Source: Codonopsis lanceolata (lineage: Eukaryota > Streptophyta > Magnoliopsida > Asterales > Campanulaceae). From it: a DNA stretch of 64,000 bases. The stretch is taken from positions 161,956,302 to 162,020,301 of the forward strand of contig CM028377.1 of assembly GCA_013146195.2 (NCBI GenBank), given 5' to 3'. The notes below the pieces were generated by a model. That model was not told where the DNA came from, did no database searches, and saw only the letters and a program-made list of their open reading frames with translations. A program made the translations under genes and the position numbers. This document shows positions 34,391-45,550 of the stretch, in pieces (positions within the stretch are counted from its first letter, which is position 1; every line of letters starts with the position of its first letter).

Positions 34391-35558
34391 AGACCCGAAC
34401 CTCGCGATCAAGCGCAAACACACGGCCCTGAACCTTCGGTTTACCATCTCCATCTCTCTTAGCCCCAGATTGTTGACCGGCGCTACCCGACTGATTGGCC
34501 TTAAACTTCGGACAATCTCTCTTCATGTGAGTCCCGTCTCCACAAATGTAACACTTCCCAGTCTTTGCCCGGCACTTATCATTTGTGTGCCCCAGACTTA
34601 CAGCGAACGAGACAAATCATAGTCTCATTCACGAGACCCTTGCTGCCCAGAGAAGAAGTGTTGTTACCTTGCTTCCACTGCTCGTGGCCTACCTTGGCCT
34701 CCACCTCTCCTATCGCGGTTTCCTTGGTATCCCCTTACGCTACAGAATTATTTCACGACTTAGTGTTACGAGTAGGCGCATTACCCGAATTACTCTTGAC
34801 TCGGTGCTCCTCGATATCTTGCTCAACCTCATAAGCTCTATCAACAGATAGTCAGTGAGCTTAAGTGCTAGAATCTGCTTCCTAAATTCAGTCCTCAATC
34901 CTTTAACAAACTTATGTGTTCTCCGAGCCTCCGTAGGAATCAAATACGTGCAATAACGGCTCAGCTCGGTGAACTTCGCAGAATACTCCGCCACAGTCAT
35001 GGTACCTTGCTCAAGATTATAGAATTCTTTCTCCCTTTGGTTGCGAACCACATCCGGTACGTATTCCTCCTTAAATTCCCTCTGAAAATTAGCCCAAGTG
35101 ATAGGGACTTGTTGCATCTCCCAACTTTCCTTCAATACATTCCACCAATGTTCGGCGGCTCCCTTAAACTTAAACGTCGCTAGTCTGACTCTCTCTTCGT
35201 CGGTACACTCCAACATAGATAAGATTTTGATCATCTCTTCCATCCACAACTCAGCCTCCCTCGGGTTTGGCTCCCCAAGAAATGCACTAGGCTTCAACTT
35301 AAGGAATCTCTCTAGGAGAGTGTTGTCAGTCCTCGGTCTCGGTGGTGGTGCAACTTCCTCCTGTCGAGGTGGTGGTGGTACTCCCCCAGCTTGACCTCCC
35401 TGGCCTGCCCCTGCCAGAAAAGCCATCAACCTACGGTGTAATTCTGCCATATCCGGACCCACCGGATTCTGCGGCGGCGGTACCTCAACTTCAGGTTCGG
35501 CCGGACCTCTCCTGGGCCTACCTCTACCGCGGCCATTTCCATTCCTAGGATTATCCAT
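34391..35558 (-). pseudogene. gag: Tekay gag of H
   Basis: Start chosen at the Met of MDNPRNGNGRGRGRP (35558), 98 nt after the primer site; an upstream Met at 35579 is in frame but lies in leader sequence. A proline-rich N-terminus is followed by the retrotransposon gag core (FLGEPNPREAELWMEEM, ATFKFKGAAEHWWN, EFYNLEQGTMTVAEYS). The frame breaks near 34850 in the segment after LTDYL. The zinc knuckle CYICGDGTHMKRDC (CX2CX4HX4C) lies at about 34515-34556 in another frame. Confidence 0.8.
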
Positions 35559-35655
35559 CGAACCCCTACAAGAATTCACTCGACGTTAGAATCATCACAC
35601 AAATAACCAACCCACCTAGGCCATGGAACCTATCCTGGCCGACAGCTAACCTATA

Positions 35656-35667
35656 GCTCTGATACCA
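35656..35667 (-). promoter_or_regulatory. primer-binding site of H (tRNA-Met)
   Basis: Minus-strand TGGTATCAGAGC, two bases after the sense 3' end of the 5' LTR. It is complementary to the 3' end of plant initiator tRNA-Met. Confidence 0.85.
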
Positions 35668-35669
35668 AC

Positions 35670-38514
35670 TGTGACAGCCCGACCCGGACCCCAATGCGAG
35701 ATCCCGAATCGCGCCGTCCAAATAATCAAGTTAAACACACAAGCATGCGCAAGTAGGTTTACGAAATTCATGTGGCGCAACATTGCATACGAATAACAAC
35801 TCGGCTACACTTGGCCGGAAAAACAACCTAATTTAAACAAGTCATCGGCGGCATGGAACCCAACAACTACTCCTACAATTAACACATGCTTATAAAACTC
35901 AACGGCCACAACATGCCGGAGACAACAACAACAATAATACTTTAAACAAGCTTTAGCGGAAGAAACTGTGATGAACCATACACATATGAACAAGCTCGAC
36001 ATATAAGTCGGCATACCAAAAGATTACAAGTATCAAATATTAAGTTACTACAACAACAAATTCCCAAGCCAAGTCTACATGACTTGCTTCCCAACGTCCT
36101 TTCCAAAATAAAAGATTAACCAGTTAAAGTCCAAAAGAGCAACCTCGCTCACAACGTCCAAGCGAATACGGGAGTCTAGCGTGGGACGTCTCCTCGGCTT
36201 TGATCTAAGGAAAACAAAGCAAACAAATAGGGTAAGTCGAAAGACTTAGTAAGTTACTAAAATATGCATGTTCATGTTATAGCATGACATTTATCACAAT
36301 TATGGCATGTTATCATCATTTAACACTTAGCACCTTATTCACATAAGTGCGTAAAGTAAATCATACAAGTAGGATATGATAGTCACGGCCGCTTCGTAGC
36401 TCCTGCAAAACATTCTGTTACTGGTTCGTGCCATCGATGTTATGTGAATTCATCGACTATCATCGAGTGCTACTCGATCTCATTAGCAAGCCAATGCGGC
36501 ACTTAACTGATACGGCAAAGGGGCTACTTCCCCACTGCGGCCCACAGTGGAGGTGTGTGTGGAGTCCCGGGTGCGGCGATCCATAGCGAGCACGAATCCC
36601 ATAATTCGTGAAGGCGATGCATCGTCCCACCCTGACTTGATAAACAAACCATTTAATGCCAGCTGGACTCAATGCAATGCACAAGTAGATATTTACTTGA
36701 CTTAAACCAATTAAGGACCGAATTCGACAAGAGCGAATTCGACCAACCAAGTAGGGGTTAATCTCTACCGTAAACATATCAAGGCAATAGATTGCACAAA
36801 TACCAACCTTTCATAACAACTTGTTAAAATCAATTAAATCAAACTCATACTTGAGTAAACCAAATCAAACGGTGTTCAAACTTCGTAGGGATTGAAATTA
36901 GAGCTTAACATGTTCAATTCTTCCCTAGAGTCGACTCCGTTGAGTCTTTCCTCTAAATTCCCAATTTCGGGGAAATTGAAGCTATATGCTTCATAACCCA
37001 ACCTAGGTCACTTCTAAGTTCAACAAGGATATATATTCACCCAAAACAATTTAATGTAATTCATGATCTTATATAGTCCAATGTGAAGGATACAACACTT
37101 AACCATTTTTATATATATCACAAAGGCATAATTTAGGGCATTCCCAAATAATGACAATACTTCCATCAACAAACATAACACATATTTCTAACATGTTCAA
37201 GACCTCAATTAACATAATAAAAGAGTAATTTAAACTCCCAAAGGCAAGAAATTCACCTAGACATGCTCCTAGCAAAATCATACATTTAAAATTTCAAATG
37301 GAAAGCATAGGAAGCAATTATGTGTCCTCATTGACCTCACACATCATAAACTTTGTTTCCTTAGGGTCAATGAGAACTAAAATGAAGAAGAGTAACTTAC
37401 CTAGCTTGAGTGAAAACTCAAGAGAATCCAAATCTAAACGGTGAAGTCGTTCCTTTCGTCTCACCCGTCGAGAATCCGAAGTTTGGCGGCGATCGAACGG
37501 TGGAATCCTTGTGGATCGGAGGAAGAAGATGGAGCTAGGGCTCAAAACTCAAACTCCCAACTCTCTCTCTCTCTAACTTGTAAGAATAGGATGAACAAAT
37601 GAAAGATTTACTGAAAATTTGGCCAAGGCTTGGTATTTATACCTCCAACAAGTGAAGGGTACAAGGGGAATTTCTCAAGTGCAATTAGTGAGAATTAGGA
37701 AGTTAACAAACACTTAACCAAACTAAATTAACCTCTAATTAATGTTAGGACTTGATTAGGACTAAGTGTGGGTATTTAGGAAGGGTTTAGAGGGGGTTTA
37801 ATGGGGGTAGGATAGGCATTTCACGACACAACTCAAAACAGGGGAAGAAAAATCCCGTAACAGATCTGCAGGTGAGGCGGGCGCCTCACCCACTCCCATG
37901 CGGCCGCCTCAACTACTGAGGCCTCTCCCAAGTTCAGTCCACTTTGCAATTGCTCCCTGCATTTGAGGCGGGCGCCTCACCCGGTGCCATGCGGCCGCCT
38001 CGGCTCCAGAACCTCTAAAACTTGGTCTAAACTTGATCTAAATGGCCCCAAACTTTTGGGCAACCATTCTAAGGTCTAACCCTACTCAAAACGAGTCGGA
38101 AACACACCCGAACAACAACCGGAACAAGGTAGAACATGGCGCGAACCACGCGACGAATGATCAACGAATCAAACTACAATCAAACACCAATCAAACTAGG
38201 ATATCTTGGACATGAAAAAGGTTTGTTTCCACATGATTAAGACCTGAATATAAAGCCAAGAACTCAACGAACACTTCGTACGTCGAAATAGAAGCAAATA
38301 CGAGCAACGAGAGGAATCGCTAAGGCCAACTTCAACGCGATTAAACCGGCGATTCAACAAACAAGTTTATATGATTCTAAGCATGTTATGGACTTCTAGA
38401 ATGATCTATGAATGATTCTAAGACGTTTATATATATAAGTAAACAAGCTCACAATCAACCAAGAAAGTATAAAAACAAGCATAGAATGCACATGCAAGGT
38501 TATGGGGCGTTACA
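35670..38514 (-). mobile_element. 5' LTR of element H
   Basis: Sense start TGTAACGCCCCATAACC at 38514, end GGGTCGGGCTGTCACA at 35670; length 2845 bp. It contains the palindromes and TATA box (37634-38001) and the hairpin GAATTCG-CTCTTGT-CGAATTC (36720-36740, perfect 7-bp stem). A second hairpin (CCACTG..CAGTGG) lies near 36531-36550. The minus-strand reading frames around 36460-36780 have no coding meaning. Confidence 0.85.
37634..38001 (-). promoter_or_regulatory. palindrome pairs and TATA box of the H 5' LTR
   Basis: GGTGAGGCGGGCGCCTCACC (37871-37890) with CCATGCGGCCGCCTC (37896-37910), and TGAGGCGGGCGCCTCA (37964-37979) with 37987-38001. TATAAATA (minus strand) is at 37634-37641, about 230 bp downstream in the sense direction. 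Confidence 0.6.
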
Positions 38515-38843
38515 ACATACCCCTCCACTGTGGGCTGCAGTGGGGATGTAGTTCCTCAGTCAACACTTGTGTAACCAAAGGGCGCATTGACTAGAACTAT
38601 ATGACCGGGAAAGGGCTGCCCTTAAGGTGATACTGCCCGGCACTTTGATACCACTATTTGGGGTATCACCCGCACGATATAATTAACAGTTGTGATTGTA
38701 GGAGCAATACAACGATAGTGATTTGGTATCTTCTCTATCCCTTGTGTGGCTTACTATGAGCACTTATGTGATAAAAAAGTGTGTGTTGAACATGAGATCT
38801 TACTGACCATGTTTGTATTGGGTAATGTTCTTGAAAGACTTGA

Positions 38844-38904
<61 letters not shown>

Positions 38905-40002
38905 GTTCACAAGATGATTATATGGGAGTTTTGATGTGTATATATATAGATATACATTTTTATGCATGATGTTCATATGACGTATTTGACTTGTGTATTT
39001 ATCGATATGCATACTTGTAGATGAGGATGTTCATGAAAGTTTATTCTAATAGATTTGATTTGTTTATGAGCGGGAATTCCACCCTGGTTCGTTTGTCTTG
39101 TTGAGTATCTTAAGCATATGATATGTCATCATGGGTCTTCGTCGTTGTAACGCGATGACATGTTTACTTATAACAATGTTTCATATTATGTCATATTGTT
39201 GTTTGTAGTAGCATACTAGGTCTTTATGACTCACTCCGTGCTTTATTTTTTAGTGTGTAGATTTTATTAACTGCGTTGAGGCCAGGTAGATCCTAACTGT
39301 AACAGTGCACAGTAGATAGATACTGAGTTTTGGTCGTGTGGTTCGTGTGTAGCAGTTGTCGTTTCTTTTGAGTTGTAACTCGTGGAGTCCAGTTTCATAG
39401 TGTATTATTATTATTTGTCCTTCTTTCCTGTGGAGGAGGACGTTGTGTAAAGTTATATAAACCTTATAGTCGGGTAGTATTCTTAGTATTATTGATCTAT
39501 TTTCATGTCGCTGACTAGTGTAGTCGAGCGTCTATACTCCACCATATAGTATTTATTCAATTGTTTCCCGGGCAAGTAGTAGCTTCGGGGCTTTCATTAT
39601 TCTAGTTGTTGTTGTTATCCCGGTATGTTTTAGCCGTTGGGTCATTGTTATATATTAGGTTGATTCTTTATTGAAACACCGACCTGGAGGGCCGATAGTT
39701 TGTTCTTTGTCTGCAATGTTGCGGCACGCGAGTTTTGTTTTCCCCTTTGTGAGACAATAGTCTCTTGGTTCTATTTGGTTTTGGTTTCGAGCTTCCTAGC
39801 TCGGGGTTTTACTCTATTATTGCTTCGCAAATTCGATTTTTGAAATCCCGTATTTTAGTACAGCTTTATGTTCATGTTTAGAGCTTGTTAGCTCGACTGT
39901 TTGACTTGCACAATTTTTTAGCAAGTGCTTGTTGTCTACTTGTTTTACTTCCAACGGCATGACCTTGGGATTTCGTGTTGGAATTTGGGTTGGGTCGTTA
40001 CA
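38515..40002 (+). mobile_element. LTR I, Tekay-like, plus strand, interrupted by H
   Basis: It continues an LTR at the point where H is inserted (CCCTCCACTGTGGGCTGCAGTGG matches the second hairpin of G and D). It ends GGGTTGGGTCGTTACA at 40002. Its closest relative here is LTR D. A (TA)n tract lies at 38852-38898. The 5' half should lie left of H but falls in the gap. Confidence 0.65.
38852..38898. repeat. (TA)n microsatellite
   Basis: About 23 TA units preceded by TGTGTGTG, within LTR I. Confidence 0.95.
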
Positions 40003-40148
40003 ATAATATTTATATGTGGGGCATTTCGCTAGTATAAATGTAAATCACAAATATTGGTTGCAAACGCAAACAGTTATAGCAATATAACAGTAATATCAAC
40101 AGAGCATGTACATATGTATTGTATTGACAAAACAATTAATATTTTCAA

Positions 40149-40235
<87 letters not shown>

Positions 40236-40371
40236 ATAATAAAAATCTAGATTATATGTAAAAGCATGTTAAGTGTGTAAAAATAATGTATTAACCCCCA
40301 AAAAATTGAGTCTAGCCCTCATTTTTTTTTTTTAAAACAATGTCCCTAGCAAAGTTGCCACTGTGAGAACC
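40003..40371 (-). mobile_element. leader of element J with primer site and microsatellite
   Basis: Minus-strand TGGCAACTTTGC (40359-40370), directly after the J LTR end, resembles the TGGCGACTCTGC primer site seen in some plant gypsy elements. AT-rich leader follows, with (TA)n(TG)n at 40152-40233. The rest of J is missing: LTR I ends at 40002. No coding is seen. Confidence 0.5.
40152..40233. repeat. compound (TA)n(TG)n microsatellite
   Basis: About 24 TA units (40152-40199) run directly into about 17 TG units ending at 40233. Confidence 0.95.
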
Positions 40372-40558
40372 CCGTTTTGAAACCCTCGTCGTCCGCGTTG
40401 AAAAACGACGTGTCTCCAGAAACATATGAGCGTGTGGAATACGTCCGGTCTCATTAAGGACCCTAAAATATGTATGTACAGAGTCGCCACCTCTATTTTA
40501 AGGTTAAATAGGGAAAAACTAGTTATTCGGAAAATATATAGGTTCGGAGGCTAGATTA

Positions 40559-40589
40559 CGAGTTGGGAAGGGGTTAGACACCCAACTCG
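40559..40589 (-). other. conserved LTR hairpin in J
   Basis: Stem CGAGTTGGG (40559-40567) with CCCAACTCG (40581-40589); the stem is identical to C1 and C2 while two loop bases differ from C1. Confidence 0.65.
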
Positions 40590-40652
40590 CCCTTTTGGTC
40601 TCAGTTTAGGGTTTTAAAATTAATTTAACATTCTCGTAAATAATATATTCTA

Positions 40653-40654
<2 letters not shown>

Positions 40655-40699
<45 letters not shown>
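40655..40699. repeat. (TA)n microsatellite in LTR J
   Basis: About 22 TA units. Confidence 0.95.
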
Positions 40700-40700
<1 letters not shown>

Positions 40701-41013
40701 CATGCATACATACATCATGTATTTATAACATGTTATCATTACCTTTTTTACATTATTATTTATCTAATAATATTACTATTTACATAGCATACAAGGTATT
40801 AATATTCTACATTATTATTATTTATATAACATGCATGTTATGATATTTTATATTAATGGTAAAGACGGTAAATTGATACTTACCTTTTGTAGCGTGAAAG
40901 TCTGACCCGGTATATACGCCTAGACTTTCGCTAGGTGCTTGAAGATTGTGATTGTGCTTCTCATGTCCTTTCAAAATGGAAGTCTTTTTTATATTGCTGC
41001 GGTGCTGCGAAAT

Positions 41014-41137
41014 GCGATGCTGTGGGATATGATTGCTGTAGGATGCGATGCTACGGGATACGATTTCTGCAGGTTGCGATGCTACGGAATACAATTGTTG
41101 TGGGTTGAGATGCTGCGGGATACGATTGCTGTTGCAT
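41014..41137. repeat. 31-bp tandem repeat, four copies
   Basis: Units with consensus GCGATGCTACGGGATACGAT then TGCTGYRGGTT start at 41014, 41045, 41076 and 41107, exactly 31 bp apart. The period is not a multiple of three, arguing against coding. Confidence 0.85.
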
Positions 41138-41796
41138 GTATGACTGCTGCTGCGGGCATGATATGTGAAGGGTGCCGCTTTGGCAAATTTTATCGTTGAT
41201 TGGTGGTGAGAATGAGACTGCCCGAAGGCCTCTATTTATAGGCGCAAAGATTCGGATTAAATGACAACGTATTGCACTTCAGCTGCATGGTGCGCTAGGT
41301 GTAGCCTGGGTACGCAACAACAAAAACAACACAAGGAGGTTGGAGGAAAACAACATCGTTTAAGCTGCTTTGGAGAAGGAAGGAGATGGAACGGCTACAG
41401 AGGTAGGGGAGTGGTCCCATGCCTAGGGGAGAGGCTCCATGGGTTGTTTTACGGCCAAATTAAAGATTCACTTAGGCCCTTTCAGGTTTGTTTGTTTATT
41501 TTACTTATTTAACCGCCGTTAAGTCCAGTTAACTGAAACACTAACGGAAAGTCATTTTTATAAGTTTAATAATTTTATAAAATATATATTGTTATTATTA
41601 TATTGCATTATATTGCAGGGGTATGAACAAAAAATTATATTTATAAGTTTTATGTTTATTAGTTAACTCTCGTTAAGTCAAGTTACCTGAAACTCTAACG
41701 GAAAGCAACGTTTGTTTGCCCAACTGTTTTATAAAATATATATTGAGATTGTTATAGGACGTTATATCGCAGGGATACGAAATTGATGTGTCTACG

Positions 41797-43124
41797 ACCT
41801 AGAAAAAAAATATAGATCTCAAATTTTAGATTTGTATTTTGAAAATTTGTTTTTTTAAACATTTTTTACAATTAAAATACATATATTTTAAATCACTTGT
41901 ATAAAATGTAATTGTTCACCTCAAAATTGACCTCTTTGTAGTCACTAATTTTTTTTTTCGGTCTCTACATTTCAAATTTCTTTGATTTAATTAGATTTGA
42001 TTTACAACTGTTTATTATTCTGATTTGATAAAACCAAAATTGTGAAATTTGTAGCTACATTCCATATTAATAAATAAATATAAATATATACTGGTTACCA
42101 AGAAATATGTGTCAGTTTGAAGATAATTAAATTATATTAAATTTAACACATACACTGGTGCATAGAGTTTATTAAATTAAGGTGTAAGAATACGATTAAT
42201 CTGCTTGATATGAATTACTTTAACTATTTGTTGATCATCGTAATTTATTCCCCACGTCTTTAATCCCAGACATTGCATATGTTTAAGCTATTTATTGATT
42301 ACAAAGGTACCTTGGGAATATAATAATTTTGCATGTATAATTGTTTTCAGTTTATAGTAGTTTCATGATCTCTAGAAAAAAAGAGAGGACCAAGTATACG
42401 AAATCCTAAGCGATCGAAATAGAAAGAATACAAAAAGTATTACAGGTTGGAAATATACTTTTGCATTTTAAAATATACATTTTGCACAAAAAACCGTTGA
42501 CCTCTCTAGGCTTACCCTTGGTGTGGTTGATGTCTATAATCAAAATGAGAGAGGGGGCCATTTTGTAGAGATTTCTTTTATTGTGGTGTGTTATCCTCAG
42601 TTGTTTTTTACAATGATGTTCAACAAAGAAGTTGTAACAAATTTATAGTGGGTTTATCTTTGAAAATTGTTCGAGAAGTGAAAAGCTAATGAACTGTCTA
42701 ACTCTCCTAGGCGTCCAATTATAGCCGAAGAAATTAATCTTCAATGATAATTCATGTAATTGTTTTGATAATTTATTCATTTATCATTCAATTGATAAAT
42801 TGTTATTAAATTCAACAATTGAAATAAATATTTATTAATTTATTAGTTCATTGAAATTTCAGTATAGTTAAAAAAAATCAGAACTATTTTTTATATTACC
42901 ATGAATGGAATTAAAATTGTTTGATATATATGGTTGTCAATTGTCTCATGTTAAAGAAAGAATGCCAAAAGTTTTCGTATTTATTTATCTAATTAATTTT
43001 GATTACAAATTTGTTTCATTTCCTAAAACATTAATAACCATATACAATGTAGAAGTATTGTCATTTTAAAAAAGTAAATTTTGAAAAGAACTTTCCAAAA
43101 ATCGCACATCTCCTTTTATATATA
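41797..43124. other. AT-rich spacer, nothing recognised
   Basis: No reading frame with protein-like content, no LTR or terminal repeat recognised on either strand. It separates LTR J from the Helitron terminus. Confidence 0.6.
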
Positions 43125-43152
43125 CTAGTAAGGTTCACGTGCGTTGCACGTG
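43125..43152 (-). other. Helitron 3' terminus: hairpin plus CTAG
   Basis: Perfect 7-bp stem CACGTGC/GCACGTG (43136-43152) with a 3-nt loop, CTAG at 43125-43128, host T at 43124 on the minus strand. Confidence 0.75.
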
Positions 43153-45550
43153 GTTAATGCACTTGGTGTTAAGGGTTTTTTAAAGTGATTTGTCAGTTTC
43201 TTAACCTTTTTGTTTATTTCTAATTATTGGATTCTTTTTGTGTTTTAATCTTTATAGTTTTGAGACTTATAAATTGTGTTGTTGTGTGTTTAGGTTTTTC
43301 GATATTTTGTTTTTCGGTAATTTATAATGTAAACTTTTAGTCATTATATTGCAACTTATCCTACGCATTTTTTTTTATTAGTTATTTTTAAATCTTTTTT
43401 TAATACCAAGCATGAATTCATTCACTTTTATTGGTGTTGTAATTGAAAACAATTCAAGGCTACTTTCTTAGATAAGCACATTGTTGTTGGAGACATAGCT
43501 TATGTCGTTTATGAAATTTATGACTCTCTTTGGAAAATAATAAACTGTTTTATAGAAATCAAACTGACAATCCCAAAGTATATACTTACACTCTAAAATA
43601 CAAAATTCACCCAGAGTATTTATAAAGTCTCACTTTACCACCCAACCTAACTTTTGTGTCATTTTCATATGTCATTGTATAAGTTTTTTCTAGTTTGACC
43701 CCTAGACAATACTAAGGTTACCAATATGACGTTAAGGTGCACATGGTATTTCACGTGAAGGACATTTTGGTCATTTTTAACAATGTTTTCTGTGCTTTTA
43801 TTACCCAAAAAAAACTTCATTTTCTTATTCTCCGACAACGTTTTCTCTGCTTCTTCTCCAACAATGACATCTTATTTAAATTTTAAGTGAGATAAAACTC
43901 AAGAGTGTATAAATCTTTTATTCAAATTTTTATATAGAAAAATAAATAAAAATAGTGCGGAATCATAACAGAGAGAGATAAAACAGAAGAAGAGGATCAC
44001 ATTCATGTGTCAAGGCCGTCATGAATAAGAACCCACAAAAAATTAGAGTTGTCAGAGCTGCCTATGTTAAATGACCAAGCCACAAACACAATGCATAAGC
44101 ATACACGATGAATTTCAAAACTCATATTTGAATTCATCACATATGCATACGATAATGATGAGGCACGTCATGATTCAATCCGTCTTCATCGTTCCTAACT
44201 TAAACCCCAACAAATTTCTCCTTGGCACCATTGATATGGTTTATGGTTTGAATTGAGCAAATTCTCGATTTTAAACATTATTCACTATCATTTGTATCAC
44301 TACGATCACCACACGTTACATCACAATCACCAAATTTGATATGGAATATGGAAATGCTACAAAATTACATTGAGGGCCAAAGTGGATTTGGTGGATATCT
44401 TAGGGGACAATGTGTATTTTAGACTAATTTTGATGGGGCAAACATATGATTAGCCCCCAAAATTACACACTAAATCTCACATTTGACCTCAACCTACGAA
44501 GTGTCCCACTTTCATACCTTATTTTTCTATTTGTCTCACTTTACTCCCTCCCGTCTATAGGTGTTAAAAATAGTAACGTACGGAAAATGATATGTGCATA
44601 TCACATGAATATTATTTTGATCATTTTGCTGGGGGTGGAAAATAAGATTTAGTTATAACTTTATTATATAATTAATCATTTAGTATTTAAAATATGTTTT
44701 TAAATAAAAATAATAATAAATAATTGTTTCAATAATTCAAAAATAATTATATGACCAAATTACAATTTCCCCCAAGGTATCCACCAAATCGTATAATATA
44801 CCCCAACCTAAGGTTTGTTCCATAATGATATCTGACGTTACATTTTTTTTCCATTTTCCAACCTATCCGTGATGGACGCTAGAATATTCACGTTAAATAG
44901 CACATGGTCTTCCACGTGCGGGGTAAAAATGACATTTTCATTATCTGCTTTAGGGATAAATGTGTTAAAAGTAAAAAATTCTAATCTCACACACTCTCCT
45001 TCCCTCTTCTCTCGGTGCAAGTGCCCATCTCTCGCTCCACCAAAATAGCCGTCATCTCCAGCCTAAACCCTTCCCACTTCGGTCACACCTATCACAACTT
45101 TGGCGTTGTCCTTCTTCTATTCTAGCCAAACTCCATCTCTGATCTTCCTCATTCTATCTCATGCAAAACTCGCGCCTAAAGTAGAAATCAGAGGGTATAT
45201 ACAATACTAACTAAAAACTCTAGTAAAAACATGTAATTAACAAAAAACACATAATCCTTATCGATGAATTCATCGGAAAGAGAGACGGGCTTGAATGCAG
45301 AGAAATGGTAAGGAAAATGCTATCCTTAAAACTAATTATACTACATTCCTTACAACTATGCTTTGAAGAAGTGCAAAGTTGTTTTGAACAAAGACATTTT
45401 TGCGCTTGAAAGCTTAGTAGTAAGGAAAATTATAAAATTAGTTGTAAGGCTAGCAATGTTGTTATTTTAATTTGTCTCATAATTAAATTTAGAATTTATT
45501 TAATTTATACACCCATCATTCATACACCCATCACCATTACCACCACTACC

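Larger units (their letters stand above)
28379..38514 (-). mobile_element. nearly complete Tekay (chromovirus) element H
   Basis: Sense order from 38514 downward: 5' LTR, tRNA-Met primer site (35656-35667), gag, protease, RT, RNase H, integrase with chromodomain, polypurine tract, 3' LTR. ACATA occurs on the right (38515-38519) and at 28374-28378 on the left, two bases from the LTR start, a plausible target duplication. All coding is frameshifted many times. Internal region about 4.6 kb. Confidence 0.8.
40372..41796 (-). mobile_element. LTR J, minus strand (5' LTR), related to C
   Basis: Sense start near 41796 reads (C/T)GTAGACACATCAATTTCGTATCCC, the C LTR start with one terminal change. The sense end is GGGGTTCTCACA at 40372. 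TATAAATA (minus) lies at 41233-41240. The leader hairpin CGAGTTGGG/CCCAACTCG is at 40559-40589, and GAGTCGCCA..TATTTTAAGG near 40482 is also shared with C. (TA)n lies at 40655-40699 and a 31-bp tandem repeat at 41014-41137. Confidence 0.65.

Noticed and set aside
24932..40002. LTR G and LTR I as the two LTRs of one element
   Set aside because: Over the comparable part they are too diverged to be an LTR pair; I is closer to D.
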